Shown here piece by piece: positions 20,331 through 33,032 of a stretch of DNA of 64,000 nucleotides. A model generated the notes under the pieces. The model ran no database searches. It saw only the letters and a program-made list of their open reading frames with translations, and was not told the DNA's origin. This DNA is from Perilla frutescens (taxonomy: Eukaryota; Streptophyta; Magnoliopsida; Lamiales; Lamiaceae). Location: positions 868,001 to 932,000 of the forward strand of contig BRKX01000014.1 in the NCBI GenBank assembly GCA_026008535.1, given 5' to 3'. Both the position numbers and the translations under genes were made by a program. Position 1 is the first letter of the stretch; each line of letters begins with the position of its first letter.

Positions 20331-22786
20331 CTAAAGTGAATTTGGATGAATCATACTACTATCCAAACTAAACTGATCCGATCTCATACTAACTACATAC
20401 AAATCTGATTGCAAACCTAAAAATGCCTCATTTTCTTGCATGTTTTCTTCTTCTATCCAAGGATGTTTTGTTGAACCTCTCAATCTTTCTATCTGCATTG
20501 CAACTTCTTTCATCGTCGGCCTATCCTCACTTTTTATGTCGAGGCATCTCTTCACAAGATCTCCCATTGCTTGCAATTGCTCGAAACTACCTTCCCTTAG
20601 AATCCGAGGCTCCAGTATTTGGAACAATCGATTTTCTTTCGAGGACATGATGAAATATGCAGCCAGATTTCTTTCTTCCTCTGATTCCGTGGGCGAAAGA
20701 GGTTTCCTTCCTGTCATCAGCTCGGCTAGAACCACTCCAAAGCTGTAGACGTCGCTCTTCTCTGTCAACTGGCTCGTGTGGAAGTACTCCAGATCCAAAT
20801 AGCCTAATGTCCCCTGCACAAGTGTTGTCACTTGAGTTTGATCCAATGGGACTAATCTTGATGCCCCGAAATCTGATATTTTTGCAGTGTACGAATCGTC
20901 TAGCAATATATTACTAGACTTGACATCTCTGTGGATGATAGGCATTGAAGCTGCAGAGTGGAGATAGGCTAGTGCACCTGCAGATTCAGCTGCAATTCTC
21001 AACCGATCTTTCCAAGAAAACCAGCTCATTTCAGTGCTGTTGTGGATATGATGAAACAGTGTTCCGTTTGAAATGAATTCGTATACAAGTAGAGGGACTT
21101 CAGTCTCCAGACAACATCCTAAAAGTTTCACAACATTCCTGTGATTAACCTGTGTAAGAATAACCACCTCATTTATGAACTGCTCAATCTGGTTCTGATC
21201 CATTATTCTTGACTTCTTAATAGCAACTACACGTTTATCCGGCAGAATCCCTTCATACACAGTGCCATAACCACCCTTTCCAAGAATACGATCCTCTGCA
21301 TAGTTGTCCGTCGCCTTTTCAAGCTCTTCAGCAGAGAAGATCTTCGTCGACTCCACTCCACCCTCCTTAAAAGAATGCTGCTGTTGCTTTAAAAGCAGCC
21401 CTCCATTCTGTTCAAACAACTTCTCTCTCATTCTTGAGAGTTTCCTCTTCTTGATGCCAAAATATAGCCATGTTATACCCATAAATATAGAAAGCAACCC
21501 AATGCTAAGACCTGAACACCAGACACCATCAATGCATCAAACTAACTTTCACAATCATTCAAACAAAACTAGTAAAAGATATGCATTACCTACAGAGAAC
21601 TTTATCACTGGGAACTCAGTATTCACAGCAATGCAACCAACCCCGTGGTCTCTGCCATCACCGTCGTATCCATCTCCACACGAGCAACTAAAGCTGCCCG
21701 GACTATTAGAGCAAATTCCATGCTCAGCACATGGATTACTCTTACATTCATCAATATCTGTCCCAAAAAAACATAAACATAAACAAGTCTAATCCAATTT
21801 TCTTCCTTAGCTAAAAATCTTCTTAACATAAATTTCTTTGGCAACTACTAACCTGTGCAACCTGGACTTAGGTAAGGATTGCCTTCGTATCCCTCCGAGC
21901 AATTACACCTATACCCTCCAAGCCCAGTATCCGAATCAACACAATCACTATTATCCCTACAACCATAATCACCAGATTCCTTAGCCTCATCACAACTTCC
22001 ATTACCAATAGCCCAATCAAGCACTACATGCACATCCTGCTTTGTTCGATTCTGATAATTCATGTCTCCAAAATCCGAAACTCGAAACTGAAACATCTCC
22101 TGATCGGCAAGAAATGCATAGCCACAAGGGTTAAAGCTAAAAACTTGTGTGTGATTGTTGGGGCTACCAAGCGAAGAGTTGAAGCTCTTGAGCCCTTTGG
22201 GAATGGAGGTCTGGCAGCAGCCTATTCCCGTACACGCCATGTCTATTAGATCAGAGCTGTTCGAGCAGACCGACATGCAGCCGCTCGTGAAGACTCTGCC
22301 GCTCGATCCGACTAGAATGGCGAGATCGTCGCAGCCCAGAACAGTGAACTTATTCGAATCGGAGAAGGTGTAAGGCGTGGAGCTCAAGTCTATGGACATG
22401 ATGTTGTAACGGGTGATGGCGCCGAGTTCGTTGTAGCAGCCGGCGGCGACGAAGTTCTTGATCCGAACATGGCTGTCTGATATTTCGACTATTTCTATGT
22501 TTCCTGTCCGGATGAAGGCCCTCGGCGGCGAGGTGGAGGTGTTGCAGTTGACGTCGAAGAAGGGGTGGATGGAGCAGCCGGAGTTGAGGCCGATGCCGAA
22601 TGGATATGGAACTGTTAAGTCTCCGCATTTGGTGGCGCATCCCGGCTTCGCGGTGGTGGCGGCCTCGGAGAAAGACTTTCTTGCGGCGGCGGCGGTGGTG
22701 GTGGTGGTGGAGGGATTTGGAGGAGGATGGTTGGATAGTGCTAGTGAAAGGTGTATGAAAATCAAGATTGCAGATACATGCAGCAT
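20331..22786 (-). CDS. WAK-like: Wall-associated receptor-like kinase, array copy 3
   Basis: Three exons (22786-21853, 21757-21590, 21511-20331) encode 760 aa in phase. Signal peptide, Ala tract, GUB_WAK domain (PGCATKCGDLTVPYPFG), EGF-like motif, calcium-binding EGF on exon 2, membrane helix, then kinase. The juxtamembrane segment (FGIKKRKL) groups it with copy 4. The glycine loop, catalytic Lys, HRD and DFG are intact. One key change: the activation-segment motif reads GYLDLEYF where the other three copies have GYLDPEYF, so the proline of the APE-equivalent motif is leucine. The C-terminal tail is shorter and diverged (ends SMIHPNSL). Activity may be altered; the rest of the gene is intact. 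Confidence 0.92.
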
Positions 22787-23257
22787 GATATTGCAGGGCT
22801 AATACAAGGTAATTAGGAAAATAATTAATGTTGAAGTTGCAGGCAACAAATTAAATATCTTTGTTGATTATTGTTTGAGTCTATGTTGGGAATGAAACGC
22901 AATATAAATACAAAGCGTAGGTGATGGAAAATTGGAAATTGTCAATGAAAGTTTAAATGAGTTGAGTAATATTTAGAAGAAATCAAACTTGGGTATCTAA
23001 AGTATTATTAATTCTAGCGTGCTTGTGTTTCATTTCGTATTTTAATATATATTTTCAAAATATGATTGAAAAATCGATCGGGTCCTTTAGATCAACTGTG
23101 TTATACTTCGTGTCTTTTTTTTTAACATATTTTACTTGGGGAATGATGAACTATGAATAAAAAAATTAAATTAAATTATAATAAATAAAAAATGAAGGTT
23201 TGGCACAGGAGATGCCATAGAAAATGTAACTTGGGATCTAGTGTGTTGAAAAATAAC

Positions 23258-23640
23258 AGTTGAAATCCTCTATTATATATTTGGTGTTGCATTCTCCACT
23301 GCATATTCAATTTTTTTAATTTTGTTTTTCTTTAATTTCAATTTCTTGTGTTTTAGTTTAAACTTACATTTGTTATTTAGGATTCAGCCTACTCAATTAA
23401 AGTGTAATATTATATTATTTTTAGTATTTAATTTATAGTTTTTAGTTAATAATTGCTTATTTAAAAAATTAAATACTAAAAAATTATAATAAATTCTAAT
23501 TTGGTAGTGTGAACTTAAATAACAAATGTAAAATTAAACTAAAGTGTAAGAAATTAAAATCAAATAAAAAAAGAAAAATAATTGAAAAAATCGAGTGTTT
23601 AATAAAGAATTCAACATGGAAGGTGCAATAAACGATTTTG
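23258..23640. mobile_element. MITE-like element
   Basis: The left end (GTTGAAATCCTCTATTATAT...TGCATTCTCCACTGCATATTC) has loose inverted similarity to the right end (ATCGAGTGTTTAATAAAGAATTCAACATGG). The interior carries the shared AT-rich MITE core (TTAGTTTAAACTTACATTTG, then TATTTAATTTATAGTTTTTA). The ends are uncertain. Confidence 0.5.
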
Positions 23641-23902
23641 TGGGGGGAAAATAGTACGAGTGTCTAGCACTTTCATACTTTTGATATGTAAGTAATAAAT
23701 TAGATTATTGATCTATTTTAAAATAGTATTCGATTTTATTTTTATTTTTTTTATTATGGAATTATGACTATATGTATTTTTAAGACTATCTTAATTATAA
23801 CTCGTGGCTGCAATTCTACTATTAGAATAAGAGATTAATTAAAAGACGCTTTGAAATAAAGAACCCTGTCCTTATGCATGATGCAATTTAGTATGAACTA
23901 GT

Positions 23903-24197
23903 AAATTTTCTACTACACTTTGTGCAACACTTGGTGTTAAATAATTCAATTTTTTAATTCAATTTTAATTTATTTTGTTTTATTTTAATTTTACACTTAT
24001 TATTTATGGTTCATCTTACCCAATTAGGATATATAATTATTTTTCCAATATTAAATTTCATTTTCTAATTAATAATTGATTATTGAAAAACTAATTATAT
24101 ATCTTAATTAGGCAGGATGAACCCTAATTAATAACTGTAAAATTAAAATAATACATGATAAATTAAATTGTGTTGCACAAAATGTAGTAGAGAATTT
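23903..24197. mobile_element. MITE with about 27-bp terminal inverted repeats
   Basis: The left end AATTTTCTACTACACTTTGT then GCAACAC is mirrored by the right end GTGTTGCACAAAATGTAGTA then GAGAATTT, with about three mismatches in 27 bp. The element is about 295 bp with no coding capacity. The good end match suggests a fairly young insertion. Confidence 0.75.
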
Positions 24198-25594
24198 CAT
24201 CCGCTTGCGCGAGTACTTAATTAGGTTTGTACTTGAAAACGTCAAATTTACTGTATTATTATTCCATCAAAAATAATTATTTTATAAATCAACCGGAATA
24301 ATGGAATTGGAATTAAATAATAATGTTGTTGAAAAGAGAAAGTTTCATTGTGTTGTTTATTATTATAAGATTGTATAAGCAAACTAAAAAAATCACCTAA
24401 TATTCCACGCGTTGAGAAGAAGTCTGCACAATCTCCTTTAATTTATCCCTTCCCAATTTAACAATCATTATATGTCACTTGGATATTTTTAATCATTTTT
24501 TTATTATATTATGATAAACTAATTGGTTAAAATAATTGTATATTGCATTTATCATTTTCTGATATCTTATTAATTAACATGGATAGAATTTACAAATCTA
24601 TTGGACCTCGTTTGTTTAGCATAGAATCTTACTTGAAAAAATAATCTAATTTCATATTTTAACATTCTTGTGTTTGGTTTATTTTTTATGTATTAGAAAA
24701 GGTATTCATCAAAACAAAAAAAAATGTGCAATTTCCCTGGAATCTAAATATTTGGTCGAAGTTGGCATTTTTATTCCTTGTATTACAAAAATTTGGTGCT
24801 AGATTATTTTATTTTTCAATTTCTTCATGAATTATCATTTAAATTTTTTATGAATTATTATTAAGTTTAAATTCATATTTTTTAAACCCCCAGAAAAATT
24901 AAAATTGAAAGATTGGATTTATTATTATCTTTTTTATTGATTAATATTGTATGGTTGAAAAATGAGTAAATTAGAAAAAATATAAATTTTATAATTGAAA
25001 AAGAAATTCAAAAAAATTGGATACTTTTTTGTTGACGAAATTCCAACCAAAATTCGATCAATCATTTTTTTTGTCATTTCTATCAAAATTATACATCATA
25101 TTATTCATATTTAAAATTATAAAATATTGGCAGTACGAAGTAAGATATGTATTGTAGGTATTTAATTTCCTATTTGTTTAATTCTAATCTAATAATAATG
25201 AAATGAGAATTATGATAATTTCCTTGTTATATTCCAAACACATAATAAATAATTTGTTAGTAATCAATTTCGTCAGAATCACATCCCCATAAATAATATT
25301 CCTAAAAATCTTTACTTTATATTTTACCCTCTAATTCAATATCAGCAACAACACACAAATTGAATCATGAGTTTACAGGTAAACATCAAGGTAATCAAAG
25401 TCTTCGATCTATTACTCTTCAATTCATGTGTGAAAACCTAAAAAAAAATAAACTAAATTGCAAGCTCTTCTAAGTTCTATCCATACAATAAATTCCCAAA
25501 AAACTCAGAACAAATCGAAAAAATTACTAAAATTAAAAGCCCATGTATACAAATAGAATCAGTATCTTCATCTACATTCACATCAAAGAATATA

Positions 25595-28145
25595 TTAACG
25601 AGGATTTGGATAAATCACAGGACTACTCATACTATCTTGCACAGTATAAGCTCCTGTACTAAACTCATCTGCTCCAATGTTGATTTCATACAAATCTGCT
25701 AATTGCTCTCCTAAAAGAGCCTCATTTTCTTCCCTATTTTCCTGTTGTGTCCAAGGATGTTTTGTAAATCGTCGAAGCCCTTCTAGTTCCATCGCAACTT
25801 CCTTCATTGTCGGCCTATCCTCGCTCTTTATGTCGAGGCATCTCTTCACAAGATCACCCATAGCTTGCAACTGCTCGAAACTACCTTCCTTGAGAATCCG
25901 AGGCTCGAGTATTTGGAACAATCTGTTTTCTTTGACAGACATGATCAAGTATGTGGCCAGGTTTCTTTCTACCTCGGATGTAGTTAAAGAAAGCGGCTTC
26001 CTTCCGGTCATAAGCTCAGCCAGAACCACTCCAAAACTATAGACATCACTCTTCTCTGTTAACTGGCTCGTGTGGAAATACTCCGGATCCAAATACCCTA
26101 ATGTCCCCTGCACAAGTGTTGTCACTTGAGTTTGATCCAATGGGACTAATCTTGATGCCCCGAAATCCGATATTTTTGCAGTATACGAATCGTCTAGCAA
26201 TATATTACTAGACTTGACGTCTCTGTGGATGATAGGCATCGAAGCTGCAGAGTGTAGATAGGCTAGTGCACCTGCAGATTCAGCTGCAATTCTCAACCGA
26301 TCTTTCCAAGAAAACCAGCTCATTTCAGTGCTGTTATGGATATGATGAAACAGTGTTCCGTTTGAAATGAATTCGTATACAAGTAGAGGGACTTCAGTCT
26401 CCAGACAACATCCTAAAATTTTCACAACATTCCTATGATTAACCTGTGTAAGAATAACCACCTCATTTATGAACTGCTCAATCTGGTTCTGATCCATTAT
26501 TCTTGACTTCTTAATAGCAACTACGCGTTGATCGGGTAGAATCCCTTTGTATACAGTGCCATAACCGCCCCTTCCGAGAATGCGATCCTCTGCATAGTTG
26601 TTCGTCGCCTTTTCAAGCTCTTGAGCAGAGAAGACCTTCGTCGACTCGACTCCACCATCCTTGAAAGAAATTTGCTGCTTTAAAAGGAACCCTCCATTCT
26701 GTTGAAAGAATTTTTCCCTCATTCTTGCAAGCTTCCTCTTCTTGATGCCAAAATATAGCCATGCTATGCAGATAAATATTGAAAGCAAGCCAATGCTGAA
26801 ACCTAAAACATATTACAAAATATGCAAATCATACATCAAAACTAAAACAAGCATAATTTCTCAATCTTCAGACAGAGCTAAGTGGTGATCTGTTACCTAA
26901 AGAGAACTTTATCACAGGAAACTGAGAGTTTCGAGCAATGCAACCAACACCTTCGTTTCTACCATCTCCATCGTATCCATTTCTGCAAGAGCAGCTATAT
27001 CCACCAGCAGAATTCATGCAAACTCCATTTTCAGCACATGGATTACTCTTACATTCATCAATATCTGTTAAAAACATGGCCACTTTAAACACAAATCCCA
27101 TGTTTTTTCCCAACAAACTAAAATAATTCTTCCGTTTCTGAACTAGTGTCATTCTAAATAAACAAAACTAAAATGTTAGAACGACAGTTATTCAGAAACG
27201 AGAGGAATACTAACCTGTGCAACCTGGGCTTAGATACGGATTTCCTTCGTACCCCTCCGAGCAATTACACCTATACCCTCCAAGCCCAGTATCCGAATCA
27301 ACACAAACACTATGATCTCTACAACCATAATCACCAGATTTCTTAGCTTGATCACAATTTCCATCACCAATAGCCCAATCGATCACAATCGGAACCTCCT
27401 GCATCGTTCGATTCTGATAATTCACGTCTCCGAAATCCGAAATCCGAAACTCAAACATCTCCTGATCGGCAAGAAATGCATAGCCACAAGGGTTAAAACT
27501 ATGGACTATCGTATGATCATCAAGGCTGGCGAGGGCGGAGGCGAAAGTCTTGATCCCTTTCGGAATCGGCGTCTCGCAGCAGCCGATGCCGGTGCAGGAC
27601 CCGTCGATCGGATCGCTGCTGTTCGAGCAAATCGACAGGCAGCCGCCGGTGAAGTTCCGGCCACTCGTGGCGAGGAGCACCGCCAGATCATCGCAGCCCA
27701 CCACCGTGAACCGGTTGGCGTCGGAGAAGCTGTAGGGGGTGGCGGTCAAGTCTACGGCGACGGCGTTCTCCCGGGTGACGTTGCCGGACTCTGTGTAGCA
27801 TTTGGCTGCGACCCGGTTTTTTATTCGCAGGTGGTCGTCGGAGATTTCGGTTATTTCTAGGTTCTTGGCAGGGATGAAGAGACTCGGCGCGGCGGAGGAG
27901 TAGGTGTTGCAGCTGACGTCGAACGAGGGATCAATAGAGCAGCCGGAGTTGATTCCGATGCCGAAGGGATATGGAACTGTTATGCTTCCGCACTTGGTTT
28001 GGCAGCCGGGTTTCGTGGTGACGGCGGCTTCGGAGAAGGACTTTCTTGCGGCGGCGGCGGCGGAGGTGGTGGTGGCTGGAGTTGAAGGCGGGTGATCAGC
28101 TAGTGCTAGTGAAATATGCAAGAAAATCAAGATTTGAAGCATCAT
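25595..28145 (-). CDS. WAK-like: Wall-associated receptor-like kinase, array copy 4
   Basis: Three exons (28145-27215, 27064-26897, 26802-25595) encode 768 aa in phase. Signal peptide, Ala/Thr tract, GUB_WAK domain (PGCQTKCGSITVPYPFG), EGF-like motif, calcium-binding EGF (DIDECKSNPCAENG) on exon 2, membrane helix (LSIFICIAWLYFGIKKRKL) and an RD kinase with GRGGYGTVYKG, HRDVKSSN, DFGASR and GYLDPEYF. Exon 1 is GC-richer than its surroundings and the most diverged of the four ectodomains, while the kinase core is nearly identical to the other copies at the nucleotide level. Likely role: pectin or wall-integrity sensing at the plasma membrane; ligand unknown. Confidence 0.93.
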
Positions 28146-28371
28146 TTTCTTTGAGGTTTCAAATTAACGTAGCTATAGTAGGTAATTAACAAAATATGGC
28201 CTGCAAAACATTTATAGAGAAATTTGCAATTTTTAAGGATTCAGTCCACGTCTAGTAGTAGAATAATCAAAGGTGACAGAAATAGTCAATGTTTCTAGAT
28301 CATGATAGTTGAATATTTGGAGGAGCTCTGCTCTGACATGTCTGATTTTGCAAAGTTGGAGTGACACGTCA

Positions 28372-28745
28372 AATTTCCTTTTACGCTCTCTCTGTTACAT
28401 TTATATTTTTAAATTATGAATTTTTCATATACTTTTTTTTCTTCAATTTTATTTTTATGTTATTTAGTTTAATTTTGTGATTTTTTAGCGTTTATCCCAC
28501 CCAATTAAGGTTTATAATTATTTTTTAATATTTAATTTTCAATTTTCAATTAATAATTCATTATTATGGTTGATTTTTTCAAAATTATGTTTTATAAATT
28601 TTTATTAATTTTGTTGATAAATGTTGATTATGGTTATTTATGTCATAATTAATTTTTAATTTATAATAAATATTATTAAAATCATAAATTTAACGATGAA
28701 ACATGGAGTGAAACACGAAATAGTGTAACATGAAATTTCAACTCG
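28372..28745. mobile_element. MITE, family A
   Basis: Ends near AAATTTCCTTTTACGCTCTC and AGTGTAACATGAAATTTCAA form imperfect inverted repeats. The interior core (TTATCCCACCCAATTAAGG, then TTTATAATTATTTTTTAATA) is the family A core. Non-coding. Confidence 0.65.
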
Positions 28746-30079
28746 GAAATAGAGGGCTTGCCTTCTTGTGGAGGATTTAAAAAATATATATAATTTTTAA
28801 ATAATAGAATTATCAAAATAGCAAAAAAAAAAAAAAGTAGTGTAACCAAATACTATCATTTTTAAATAATACAAAATATATTTATATTTCAAAAATATTT
28901 AAAAATAATACAAAACTTTGAAAATTGTCAAAATAGCAAAAAATAGTAGTTTAACCAAATATTACAATTTTCAAATTATATAAAGTATATTTATCCATAT
29001 CAAAAATTGCAAAAAAAATAAAAACAAATTATACATTAATTGTTTGTTAGCAAGTGTGATTCACTCACATCAAAATGGGCATTTTTGATGGATTATATCA
29101 AAATAAGGAGAGGGGTTTAGATTATTAAGAAATTTACCCGTTTATGTTAGATATGCAAATATATATGACCGACATCTACACGATAGAAATTCATAGGTAA
29201 AAGAAAAAAATGTCGGAATCAAAACTCACCGCTCCCCCTCCCGAACAATATATGTAACCAGTTAAGTCACAATTTTAGTTTCCTTTACTAAAATCATAAA
29301 TATATATATATATATATCATATTGCGAGCGGACAAAATATAATTGTTATTGATTGATGATTGATAATTTGACCTTAATTAAAAGAGAAATATGTGATTGG
29401 TATGTAAAATAATATTACAGCCGCATCAAGAAATAATATTATTTATTACATACTAGTAAAAATTATGTGATTGGCATGTAAAATAATGAGTATTGGGAAA
29501 GTCATTATCGAACAGTATAATAAGATGCAGGCAGCCTGCAGCCAATCCAATTAATTAATAATGACTCTTTCAACCAAATACTATAGTCCATTTATTTCAT
29601 CAGCAAATATTTAATCAACCTTTCTTTAAAATTTGACTAGTTAAGTCTCTTGGATTGTAACATAACATTTGTATATTCATTTCATACGCATAAACAAATT
29701 ATTTTATTGTGTCCATCATAGAAAGGTCTTTGAACCAAAAATTAAAATAAAATAATGTACGTTTACGACATAATAGTCAGAAAAGTCCACACTTTTAGGC
29801 AGATTTGTAATTTTAGTGATCAATTTCCTTACAATTTATAGATTTAATCATTAATAGTTAATTAATTGTTATTTTGCTGATTATTAAGTGTGTCACCACG
29901 CATGCATATTTTGAAGTGGAATTTGACTTGGTTAGAACTGATTTCAAATTAAGATATTGATTGGGCAATAAAATAATAACAATAATCAATGATACTTTAA
30001 TTAATTATCTCATTTCATTTAATTATTCGCGAGAACAATATTCTTTGGAATCTTCACCCAAACTACGTGGTTCGACCAC

Positions 30080-30480
30080 TTGAGATCTTCTAGACCCAAT
30101 TTATGTGTGTCAATCGTGTACCAAAATTTAAAATTATTACTTTTTCTTTCATTTTTTTTCTTCAATTTTAATTTCTTTAGGTTTAGTATAATTTTACAAT
30201 TTTATTTAGGATGTATTCTACTCAATTAGGGTTTATAATTATTTTTTTAATATTTAATTTTCATTTTTTAGCTAATATAATTGATATTTGGGGTTGATTA
30301 TTCCAGACTTAAAGTATATAATTTTTAAAAATTTCAATTTTTAGTAATAAATATTAATTATGATTAGTTATAATATAATAAATTTTAATTTTACAAAAAA
30401 AAAATATTATTAACAATATATAATTTTAATGTTGGCACACGTCTGACATACAAGTTGGGACTAGAGATCTCTACTCGTGG
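30080..30480. mobile_element. MITE, family B
   Basis: The left end (TCTTCTAGACCCAATTTATG, then TGTGTCAATCGTGTACCAAA) is mirrored by the right end (GGCACACGTCTGACATACAA, then GTTGGGACTAGAGATC). The same ends occur at 33640 and 36668-37030. Non-coding. Confidence 0.65.
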
Positions 30481-30503
30481 TTTGACATGATTTTTTCGGA
30501 TTG

Positions 30504-30864
30504 AAATTTCATGTTACACTCTTTATGTTACACTTTTAAATTACGAGTTTTTCTTTTTTTTTCGTCAATTTTTTTTATTTAGTTTAATTTTATGATTGTT
30601 TTTAGGGTTTACCCCACCCAAGTAGAGTTATTATAATTATTTTTTAATATTTAATTTTTTATTTCTAATTAATAATTCATTATTATGGTTTATTTTTTAA
30701 AAATTATGTTTTATAATTTTTTAATTCATTTTTTATCAATAAATGTTGACTATGATTATTTATGTTATAATTAATTTTTATTTTATAATAAATATAATTA
30801 AAACCATAAATTTGATAATGAAATATGGAGTGAAACATAAAAAAATGTAACAGAAAATTTCAAC
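30504..30864. mobile_element. MITE, family A
   Basis: The left end TTGAAATTTCATGTTACACT pairs with the right end TGTAACAGAAAATTTCAA. Inner inverted parts (TTATGTTACACTT and GGAGTGAAACATAA) extend the match. It carries the family A core. It lies directly after a family B element. Confidence 0.7.
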
Positions 30865-31123
30865 CCGATTTTTTACCCTTTTAAGGGTGAAGGACTTTAT
30901 TTATAAAGGGGGCATGGTGAAGGATGTTGAGTGACTTGAGTCCACTCGTTAGATTTAATTGGTTGTTTATAAAATAATTCTTTACAATATTTAAGGACTT
31001 TCAGCAATTGTAATATTGTTAATCGATTTTTCCCAATAAATTTGGGATTCAAATTAACAATTTTAAAGAATTAATTATCTTTAATTTCAGATGAAATAAA
31101 CAGTTAACATTACATATCCATTT

Positions 31124-31661
31124 AGTGGTGTGTAAAATCGAACCAAAATTAAAAAAAAAAATCGAACCAAATCGAGCTATTTTGTGTTGTTGGTTTGGTC
31201 ATTTTTCTTTAATTTTGGTTTGATTTTGAATATTAAAACAAAAACATAGTTTAATTGGTTCGGTACGTTTCAGTTTAAGTAAAAAAATATTTTAGTTAAA
31301 ACCAAATCAATCAAAATATATATATACTATATTTATAATTTATAATTCTAATATTAATTATACCTAAATTAATAAATTTAAAAGGTATTATATAGCTAAA
31401 TAATATTAGTAATTCTAATATTTAGTTTCAATTTTCTAGTTTTATAAATTTTAAAATATTTATTTATTTAATATATCATTTGTTATCTATTTAGTGCATA
31501 GTACTTTCTTTAGATATAATTGTTACGGACTAGCCAAAGGATTATGATTTGATTTGATTCGGTTATATATATATTATTTTGATTGGTTCGGTTTGAATTT
31601 TTATTTGATTTGATTAGTTTGGCTCGATTTTACACTGAACCAACTATTTGCACACCTCTAG
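31124..31661. mobile_element. hAT-like MITE with 8-bp target-site duplication
   Basis: The left end TAGTGGTGTGTAAAA is inverted at the right end as TTTGCACACCTCTAG. Flanks ATCCATTT (31116-31123) and ATCCATCT (31662-31669) agree at seven of eight bases, fitting the 8-bp duplication of hAT elements. The interior has GGTTTGGTT/AACCAAA motifs in both orientations. No transposase is encoded. Confidence 0.75.
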
Positions 31662-31917
31662 ATCCATCTAAATGATTTTGTTTTTTATCTGATAATTATG
31701 TTTCTGATAATTAGTACGCTAATACGTACATAATATGGTTTACCTTCTCATTTACTTTTAGTAAAGACTAATAAAATTATGATAAAAGAAGTTTTTCATT
31801 CAAAAATAAATTAATTAAAAATTGAATAGAAAATTAATTAAACATGAAATTACAATTATAATAATATTCAATATATATTACGTGATAGCGAAATACGAGA
31901 TCCAATCGATGAAACTC

Positions 31918-32085
31918 TTACGTGGCGCAGTATTCTGCCATCAATGGGCGAGTAAGCGACTGCGTGTCGCCATGAACTCGCCTCTCACATTTTTCAGCCG
32001 CGTCTGCACTTCATGTCCACGTGGCATTCTCTCCTAAGCTTTCCGCCTCTTTCACAGTCGCATGCAGCAGTATATATATCATGAC
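31918..32085 (+). promoter_or_regulatory. Promoter of the Em-like LEA gene: two ABREs, RY element, TATA
   Basis: An ABRE-type ACGTGGCG lies at 31920-31927 and a G-box/ABRE CCACGTGGCA at 32017-32026. An RY element CATGCA is at 32061-32066, just before a TATATATA at about 32071. ABREs are bound by ABI5-type bZIPs and RY by ABI3/FUS3-type B3 factors. This combination is typical of seed-maturation Em genes and agrees with the downstream coding sequence. Confidence 0.75.
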
Positions 32086-32191
32086 CAAAACACTCTCCTA
32101 CATCGCTGCAGCTTGCTTATTGCAAAAAACATCTCTAAATCTACGTATATACACCGGAAGAGAGAGAAAGCTGAGAGAGAGAGAGAGAGAA

Positions 32192-32994
32192 ATGGCTTCA
32201 CAGCAAAAGCGAGAGGAACTTGACGCCAGGGCCAGGCAAGGAGAGACGGTGGTTCCCGGCGGCACCGGCGGTAAAAGCCTCGAAGCCCAGGAGCACCTCG
32301 CTGAAGGTATGTGTGTGTGTTTATATATATATATCATATATATATGTGCGTGTGTGTGCGTGTTTTAAGTTTGTTTTTAGTGCGTGAGGTTTTCTATGTT
32401 ATGATATTTTCTTGTATATTTTTTCTTCAATTTTTTTTTTTATTTAGTTTAATTTTACGATTGTTTTTCGTTCACCTAATTCAATTAAGATTTATAATTA
32501 CTTTTTAACATTGAATTTACAGTTTTCAATAAATAATTCATCAGTGTGATAGATTATTTTAAAATTAAATTTTTTAAATTCATCTTTTTATAAATTTTTA
32601 TTTTCAATAAATAATTCATTAGTATGATAGATTATTTTAAAATTAATTTTTTTAAATTCATCTTTTTATAAATTTTGGTTATGATTATTTTTATTTTAAA
32701 AATAAATATTATAATGAAACACGGAGCGAGGGCCGGCTTGAGTTCGATATTAATTAATTAATTATGGTATTTATTGTCACGGTTGTGAACACGATTTATA
32801 TTGGAAAATTCTGAAAGTGTAATGATCACTAGTATTTCTCTTGTGCCATGCTCCGAAAAGCTACATGCACATGATATTTAAAATGATCGTCTAATTATTA
32901 AATGAAATTAAAAAATTATAATGTGTATAATATGTAGAATAATAGTTATAATTTTCATTAAATTAAATAATTCATGCTTACAATGGAAAATTTC

Positions 32995-33032
<38 letters not shown>

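Larger units (their letters stand above)
22787..25594. other. AT-rich intergenic DNA between WAK copies 3 and 4
   Basis: Holds the presumed promoter of copy 3 (22787-23000), MITE-like elements at about 23258-23640 and 23903-24197, and 1.4 kb of AT-rich DNA (24200-25594) in which I see no gene or clear repeat. Possible polyadenylation sequence of WAK copy 4 lies within 25330-25594. Confidence 0.6.
28146..31917. other. Intergenic DNA, MITE-rich
   Basis: Holds the presumed promoter of WAK copy 4 (28146-28370) and MITEs at 28372-28745, 30080-30480, 30504-30864 and 31124-31661. The stretch 28790-29000 repeats a short AT-rich motif twice (AAATAGCAAAAA...TAGTGTAACCAAATA). I see no gene in 28750-30080. 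Confidence 0.6.
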
